A stretch of 64,000 nt of DNA from Puccinellia tenuiflora (lineage: Eukaryota; Streptophyta; Magnoliopsida; Poales; Poaceae), in NCBI GenBank assembly GCA_012064385.1, contig QRDG01001850.1, positions 624,371 through 688,370 of the forward strand, in the 5' to 3' direction. The notes beneath the pieces are model-generated. The model was given only the letters and a program-made list of their open reading frames with translations. It made no database searches and was not told the origin of the DNA. Shown in pieces: positions 57,677 to 64,000 of the stretch. The position numbers and the translations under genes were made by a program. Every line of letters begins with the position of its first letter. The first letter of the stretch is position 1.

Positions 57677-59681
57677 TGAAGGGGTCGCAGCATGGAAAAC
57701 AAAAATTTTCTACGCGGCAAAGCGGAATAAACCCCAAGGATCTAGATCTACGAGATGAAGATAGCGAAGATGAGATCCAATCTCTTACCCTCGAAGATCA
57801 ACAAACGCGTTTTGTCGGTGCAGGGGTTGGCTAGTCGATCCCCGCAACTAGACTCGTCTAGTCGCGAGGAGATGTATTATCCTCGAGATCCAATCCGGTG
57901 AAGTGCAGCAACGGGCAGCACCTCCGCGGCGTCCACACGTACAGCTCGATGAAGACGTCAACTCCTTGATCCCGCAAGCGAGAAGACGTGGCCTTGATGA
58001 TCTCAGCAGCACGACGGTAGTGCCGGTGACGATGACAATCTCCGCGAGCAGGGCTTCGCCAAGCCAAGCAAGAGGAGAGGGAGAGGACAAGGCGGCGCAG
58101 CAGCCCTAGGGCAAGGGGTGGTGCGGCTAGGTGTGGTGGTGAGGCGGCGGCAGCCCTCCGGGAGAGGAGGGGTGCGGCTAGGGTAGATGGGAGAGAGGGG
58201 GGTGCGGCTAGGGGGTGGTGCGGCAGCCTCCAAGGTTGTATTGCGCCCCCCCCCATTCCCTCCTTTATATAGGTGGCGGCTAGGTCAAGGGGAGGGGGCC
58301 GGCCGGCCCCTCCTTACTTGCCCCCCAAGTTGGAGTCCAACAAGGACTCCTCCTTGGGCCCTTTCCTANGGCTAGGTCAAGGGGAGGGGGCCGGCCGGCC
58401 CCTCCTTGCTTGCCCCCCAAGTTGGAGTCCAACAAGGACTCCTTCTTGGGCCCCTTTCCTAAAGGGATGGGAGCCCACCTCCTAGTCCAACTAGGAGTGG
58501 GACTCCCCTCCTAGTCATGCCGCACCAGCCCATGTGGGCTTAGGTGGTGCGCCCCACCTAGGTGGTGGATGCACCCCTTTGCACCATGTGGGCCCCATAC
58601 AAATTATGGCCCCACTTCTAGACCCTTCTAGAACACTCCGGAACCTTCCGGTACCCTTTAAATAATTTCCGGAACTTTTCCGAAACCTCCGGAAACAACT
58701 TTCCATATATGAATCTTATTCTCCGGACTCCTCCGGAACTCCTCGTGATGTCCGGGATCCCATCCGAGACTCCGAATCACCATTCGTTCACTTCATCATT
58801 TAATTCATCGCAAAACCTAATTTCATCGGAACGTTAAGTGTGTGACCCTACGGGTTCGAGAATGCATAGACATGATCATATCAATAATTAATAGCGGGAC
58901 CGGGATGTCCATATTAATTCCTATACACTCAACGAAAACCTTTTCTCGATTGAACCACGATGCCGGAGATTCAATTAATCTCATATACGATTCCCTTTGT
59001 CTCACGATATTTTACTTGCCCGAGATATAATCGTTGACATCCCCATGTCTAGTTTAATCTCGTTACCGGCAAGTTCTCTTTACTCGTCCATAATATAGGA
59101 TCCCGGTGATTACAACTTAATCACATGTCTGCAGACTCTTGATGCTATATTACCGAGAAGGCCTGGAGATATCTTCTCCGTCACATGGAGGGACAAATTC
59201 CACTCTTGATTCATATCACCCAACAACCCACCATCGGAGATACCTGAAAGCCACCTTTATAATCACCCAGTTACGAAGTGACGTTTGATGTCCACAAAGT
59301 ATTCCTCCGGTGAACGGGAGTGATATAATCTCATGGTCTAAGGAAACTATATTTGGCATATTAAAAGTGTTGACAACAAAACTTTTGTGACACGATTAAT
59401 TGCAACTCTTTATTTGGGTCATGTCCATCACACCATTACTCCTAATGATATGACTCCGTTATCAAGTGACTATAACAAGTCCATAGTTAGGAAACTCTAA
59501 CTATCTCTTGATCAACGAACTAGTCCTGTAGAGGCTTACTAGGGACTCCGGGTGTTTATATTCCACACATGTATTATGTTTCCATTTAATACAATTATAG
59601 CATGGATAATAAACTATTATCATAAACGTGAATATGCTTAATAAACCATTTTATTATTGCCTCTAGGGCATATTCCCAACA
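57677..59681 (-). repeat. 5' LTR of the Angela-like element, with internal N and 91-bp duplication
   Basis: The LTR is 2005 bp, 89 bp longer than its partner. The excess is due to a second copy of the 91-bp segment 58278-58368, placed right after the N at 58369. Otherwise the two LTRs align end to end. It interrupts the RNase H region of the Tat-lineage pol at 59682. Confidence 0.85.
58369..58369. other. Assembly gap marker (single N) inside the LTR
   Basis: The N separates two nearly identical copies of a 91-bp segment (58278-58368 and 58370-58461). The partner LTR has a single copy, so the duplication is most likely an artefact of joining overlapping contig ends. Confidence 0.75.
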
Positions 59682-61620
59682 GATGTCGGATAGGGCAGAG
59701 GAGCTTACCACCGTGATCGGGTGCTCGGAGAAATAGTGGACCACCTTCCTGGACGTCATGAAGACTCCGTATGCCAGCTTCTGGTAGTGCGGGTATCGCT
59801 GCTTGGAATCAGTTAGCACCTCGCTGAGGTAATACACAGGTCGCTGAATAGGGTGACTCTTTCCTTCTTCCTCCCGCTCGACTACGAGTACGGTACTGAC
59901 CACCCTGTTCGTGGCTGCCACATATAGGTACAGTGGCTCGTTCTCATGTGGTGCCACCAGCACTGGAGGGGTTGTGAGGGTCTGCTTCAGTTTGTCGAAT
60001 GCATCTTGTGCCTCCTCTGTCCACTCGAACTTGTCTGCCTTTTTCATCAGTTGGTAGAAGGGCAGGGCCTTTTCTCCCAACTTACTAATAAACCGACTGA
60101 GTGCTGCGACTCTGCCGGCTAGGCGTTGTACTTCATGAAGTTTGGTCGGTGCAGGCATGTCGAGTATATTCTGCACCTTCTTAGGGTTGGCTTCGATTCC
60201 TCTCGTAGAGACAAGATACCCCAGTAATTCTCCGGCTGGGACGCCGAAGACGCACTTTTCTGGGTTTAACTTGATCTGGTACTCGTTAAGGGCGTCGAAG
60301 ACCTTGCGGAGGTCGTCGATGAGGCTGTCCTCTGTGCGGGTGGTGACGACTATGTCATCGACGTAGACCTGGACGATCTGTCCTATGAGCTCCTTCAAGC
60401 AGGCCTGCATCGTGCGCTGGTATGTGGCTCCAGCGTTCTTCAACCCGAAGGGCATCATCTGGTAACAGAATACACCGTGTGGTGTGATGAACGCCGTCTT
60501 CTCCTGGTCCTCGACTTTCATCCTGATCTGCTGGTACCCAGAGTAGGCATCCAGGAAGGATAGGCGTGCACAGCCTGCAGTCGAATCGACGATCTGATCA
60601 ATCCGCGGGAGCGGAAAGTGATCCTTGGGGCAGCATTTGTTGATGGCGGTGAAGTCGACGCACATGCGGAGTTTCTTCGTCTTCTTCTTTTCCACCAGTA
60701 CCGGGTTTGCTACCCACTCTGAATCCTTTATTTCCCGAATAAATCCGGCGTGAAGCAGCCGGTCGATCTTCTTGCTGATAGCATCTCTCTTAGGACCCGC
60801 GAAGCGCCTCAAGGTCTGCTTGACTGGTCTAGCGTCTTTACGGACGCGTAAGGAGTGCTCGGCGAGTTCCCTTGGTATACCTGGCATGTCAGAAGGTTGC
60901 CAGGCGAATATCTTCCAGTTCTCACGCAGGAACTCGACGAGCGCGCTTTCCTATGCGCTAGTCAGGCTTGATGACACCCTGACCGTCTTGTCGGCGTCCG
61001 TCGGGTGTACCTGATGGGCCCTTGTGTCGTCGCTTGCGTTGAATGCAGATTCCTTGGATGATTTCTTCCGTGGTGGAAACAGAGTCCTGTCATTGTCGAC
61101 TGCCATCATCTCCAGGTGCTCGTCCATCCCAAAGAACTCAGAAATCCTGCTGAACTCGTGGTCGCAGCTGTCAGACCGGTCGAAGTCGCCTTTCACCGTG
61201 ATGACACCCTTTGGTCCCGGCATCTTGAGCAGGAGGTAGGCGTAATGGGGCACTGCCATGAATCTGGCGAAGGCCGGACGACCCAGTATGGCATGATATT
61301 GTGACTTCCAGTCGACTACCTCGAAGTCGATCGCCTCTCGCTGGAAGTTTTCGGGTGTGCCGAATATGACGTCGAGTGTAACTGTTCCCATGGGCGTGAC
61401 TGCTTGCCCTGGTACAATACCGTGGAAGGTATTTGCTGATGGCGTTAGGTTGGATGTTGACCTGTTCATCCTTCTTAGGGTGTCGGCGAAGATGATATTT
61501 ATACCGCTGCCTCCATCCATGAATACCTTCTTCAAGGTGTACTCCCCGATCTGAGCTTCGACTACCAGAGCAGCGTGCCCGGGTCGTGGTATCGCCCGGC
61601 GGGTGGTCCGCTCTGGAGAA
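59682..61620 (-). pseudogene. pol: Tat-lineage Gypsy pol: protease, RT and partial RNase H
   Basis: The first block (61535-60951) covers the aspartic protease region with the motif FMDGGSGINIIF. A TAG at 60951-60953 interrupts the frame; the same frame continues from about 60950. The second block (from ATG 60887) holds the RT: MCVDFTAINKCCPKDHF, LDAYSGYQQIRM (residues 112-123), MPFGLKNAGATYQRTM and the catalytic box YVDD (175-178). After the thumb comes the RNase H region with LYVAATNRVVSTVLV and PVYYLSEVL. The frame is cut after SSSALSDI (residue 402) by the Angela LTR; integrase is absent. Sequence style (DMPGIPRE, no chromodomain seen) suggests the Tat lineage. Confidence 0.85.
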
Positions 61621-64000
61621 AGTGATCGCTGTTTCTGAGCCTCTCAGGTAATCGGGTACTGCGGGTGGATTGGTGAGTGCTTGGTAGACCTGGCGGGTGA
61701 TGATTTTCTGGGTCCTGTTGGAGGGACGTCCCTTCTGTATCATGTTGATCTGCCCACGTGCTGCCGGGAACACGTTAGCAGGATCCTGCGGCTGTGGCTG
61801 TGGTTGTTGTTGCTGTTGCGGGTAGAAGGCCAGCGCTGCTTGCGCTGGGTTGGCGACTGGAGGAGGAGGTGGCGCCTGGAGGGCCAGCTGTGCGGCTGGC
61901 TGTGCCACGGGTGCCGCTTGATTATCACGCTGTCCGTTCTGAGGGACTATTCGCGCAAACGCCCTGTATATCTTACGCGCCTTTCTGCAATCCTTCAATA
62001 GGTGGCGGGATCCCCACTTGCCTGTTTCTGGGTCCCTAAACATATGATGCTTGCAGGGTTGCTCTAACTCTTCTTCTTCGGTCAGTGGGCGTCTCCGCCA
62101 CTCGCGCTTGCGACTTCCGTCTCTATGGTAGCTGCTGCCACCGTTCTGGTTGTACTGCCTTTCATTCTCACGGGGGGTTTCGAATCCCGCCGCTACTAAC
62201 TCGATCGAGTCGTTGCCGACGTAACGCGGCTTCTTCTTCAGGCGCCCTTCTCGCCAGTTGCTAGGTCCTGCTTCTTGCCTCGGGGATCGTGGTGCATCAC
62301 GAACAGAGTCTTCTCCATCTGCCCACTGATTGGCTATCTGCATGAGCTCGATCATGTTCCTCGGCCTAAGCCTACCAAACTCCTCACGGAGGTCGCGGCG
62401 GTAAACGCCGTGCATGAATGCGTCCATTACCCTGTCTTCTGAGGTGGCTCCGTCCATGGTGTTGCGAAGTAAGGTCCACCGCTGGATGTACGAACGGAGT
62501 GGCTCGTCTCGACCTTGCTTGCACGCCTGGAGCTCAATGAGGGTTGTTGGCCTTGCGTATGTCCCCAGAAAACTCTTCACGAAGGCGTTCCTGAACTCGT
62601 CCCAGGTGCTGAAAGCGTCCCTGGGCTGAGTGTTGAGCCACCCGCGAGCAGATCCCGTGAGCATCAACTGGATGTACTGCATGGCAGTAGTCGAAGTACC
62701 ACCTTGACAGCTGCACGCGATGAGGTAGTCTTCCAGCCAGTCCCTTGGGTCTTGCTTCCCGTCATACTTGGGTGTCTCCGCTGTTAGCTTGAAGCCTTTG
62801 GGCATCTTCGTGTCGCGGATGTTGAAGCTGAAACATGCGGCTCCGCGTGGCTCGAAGTCGTCGTCGTCGTAGTCGTTGGCTTGTGCACTCGCCGCTCGCA
62901 GCCGTCGACTGCGGTCCACCCTTCTCTGTGCGACGACGTTACGGACATCTTCGCCTGGCTGCGGCTGTCGCAGTCGAATTGGGGCTGGGTCTGCAAGTGG
63001 TGCGGGTTCACGATCGCGGCGGCCTCGATTCTCGTGCACCCTTTCTGCTGGTGCTGACTTTGCCAGGACTTCCTCGACTTCCCTGAGGGATTGAATTTGT
63101 CGCCTATGGAGGCGGGCGTGGGCATCACCCTCCGGCGGCTGTGTTAGTCGCAGGTAGGTTTCGACCGCCATGAGGGCCGAAGCGGGTGTCTTGGGGACGG
63201 GGATTCCGTCCGCATCTTCCGTCATGAATGACGACTCCAGATTGCGAGTGAGGTGGACGCGATCAGCTTCTGGCACCCGTGGCATGCGAGCCCTGTGACG
63301 TCCTCCTTGCGAGACTTCCTCTGATCCGGCCAAAAACGAGTGTGCTGCCCTCCTGGCACTCGACGCGTCGGCTAACTCTTTGCGCCGAATCAGATCGGCC
63401 TTCTCTTGGCAGACTCGCTCGGACTCCTTCCAAAGCAAGTATTGGACCGCCAGTTGGTCTTCTCGGGGTTCATCTGGTGAAGGGAACGTGCCTTCGTCCA
63501 CGTGCTTCATGGCCTGGATCGCCATCTCCCGAGTGATGGTGAGTCTTGTCACCCTGTCCGGCATGGTCACTTCCAGCGGGTATACGGGTTCCCCGCCGTT
63601 GGATCGTGCTGGGCTGGCCATATAGACTTGCGCGGGGTAAACCCGCCGAGTGGGGCTGATGCTCCCAGTCCTGCTTCCTTCGTCTGAGCTATGCTCAGAG
63701 TCGAAGATCACAGCGATGTGGCGGGTGCCACGGCCACTGCTACTGGCGACTCCGCGATGCGGAGGCGTGATTGGCGTAGATTTTGGCTTCATCCGGGGCG
63801 CGGACAAGAAGGTCGGGGTAGACTTGTTTCGCGCCGGGGTTGCAGTAGATGCGATTTTTCTGGTGACCGCGGGTGTGGATGGTGCTGACGCAGTCGAGGT
63901 GGACGCGATCTTCGCGGTAGTCGATGATGCAATCGCCGTGGCCGCAGTAGATGCGATCTTCGCGGCGGGTGAAGCCGCGGTCGGCGTAGTCGATGTAGAT
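61600..64000 (-). CDS. gag: Tat-lineage Gypsy gag, 5' end beyond the right edge
   Basis: The frame is open from the right edge to a frameshift near 61596 (an extra C in ccgccggg), where it leaves the protease frame. There is no ATG before position 63792 in the window, and the frame stays open upstream of it, so the true start is outside. The N-terminal part is Ala/Ser/Thr-rich and repeats AKIAST. A polar Arg/Glu-rich region follows, then the Retrotrans_gag core at about 62820-62270 (GFKLTAETPKYDGKQDPRDW, SARGWLNTQPRDAFSTWDEF, CKQGRDEPLRSYIQRW). A Cys/His segment (CKHHMFRDPETGKWG and HLLKDC) takes the place of the usual knuckle. It would assemble particles. No stop breaks the gag part. Confidence 0.82.
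63840..64000 (-). repeat. Degenerate coding repeat at the gag N-terminus
   Basis: The phrase gatcttcgcgg or a close variant recurs at about 63908 and 63955, with a weaker copy at 63850, each near gtagatgcg or gtggacgcg. On the coding strand it encodes AKIAST or RKIAST. The spacing is irregular (about 47-60 bp), so it is a loose repeat. It runs to the edge of the window. Confidence 0.6.

Larger units (their letters stand above)
51055..59681 (-). mobile_element. Angela/BARE1-like Copia element with gag but no pol
   Basis: Minus orientation: 5' LTR 57677-59681, PBS 57663-57676, long leader, gag 55787-56416, about 2.8 kb of AT-rich sequence, a polypurine tract (agtgggagac) and the 3' LTR 51055-52970. 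The LTRs differ by roughly 15-20 substitutions by eye, about 1 percent. There is no protease, integrase, RT or RNase H, so it would depend on an autonomous Angela/BARE relative. The flanks do not match (CATGG left, GATGT right) and belong to different host elements, so the structure is probably a product of recombination between two elements. Confidence 0.85.

Overview
The window is nuclear DNA of a grass, almost certainly of the subfamily Pooideae (the wheat, barley, oat and ryegrass side of the family). The evidence is the repeat content: Angela/BARE1-like Copia LTRs that begin TGTTGGGAATATGCCCTAGA, a SIRE/Maximus-like Copia LTR that begins TGAAAGTGCATGG, Athila-like Gypsy LTRs that begin TGATACG and carry a tRNA-Asp type primer-binding site, Tat-lineage Gypsy elements with an antisense extra gene, a CACTA DNA transposon and a Stowaway MITE. 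The tribe cannot be fixed by eye. No intact host gene, rRNA, functional tRNA or CRISPR array was found. The window is a nest of transposable elements with short intergenic pieces between them.

Layout. 1-4210: 5' part of an Athila-like element (minus strand; ORF, PBS, 1.6-kb LTR) inserted into the gag of another Gypsy element. 4211-8370: that Gypsy gag pseudogene, its PBS and its LTR, with a 261-bp piece of a Copia gag and leader lodged between two copies of the LTR end. 8377-9836: 3' end of a Tat-like element (LTR remnant plus an antisense gene on the plus strand with its own TATA box), cut by the LTR of a second such element (9837-12476), which runs to an assembly gap (N at 12477). 12478-22890: a gag-only Maximus-like Copia element (minus strand), split by a 3.5-kb solo LTR flanked by GAGGT target-site duplications. 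22891-25340: an Angela-like LTR and an Athila-like LTR fragment.

25381-37589: a complete-ended CACTA (En/Spm) transposon of 12.2 kb with a CTA target-site duplication. It holds a multi-exon Transposase_24-type gene that looks open, a TNP2-type transposase gene with one frameshift and one nonsense codon, a 3.5-kb array of about 495-bp tandem units, a TATA-bearing GC-rich ORF that may be a captured gene fragment, a subterminal array of GTGGGACC motifs and a tRNA-like relic.

37590-48620: the least repeat-dense part. It has a Stowaway MITE, a ~190-bp tandem array whose units carry long inverted arms, a carboxylesterase-like gene fragment, a decayed DNA transposon with a grass-specific ORF of unknown function, and a Helitron 3' end. 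48620-51054: truncated Athila-like and Tat-like LTRs. 51055-59681: an Angela/BARE1-like element with two LTRs, leader, PBS and gag but no pol. 59682-64000: a Tat-lineage Gypsy gag-protease-RT-RNase H region on the minus strand, cut at the left by the Angela LTR and running off the right edge.

Most retroelements here point to the minus strand. The parts do not form a pathway; their relations are nesting, truncation and recombination. The TR-GAG type elements (Maximus-like and Angela-like) would need reverse transcriptase and integrase from autonomous relatives elsewhere, and the CACTA could supply at most one of its two proteins.
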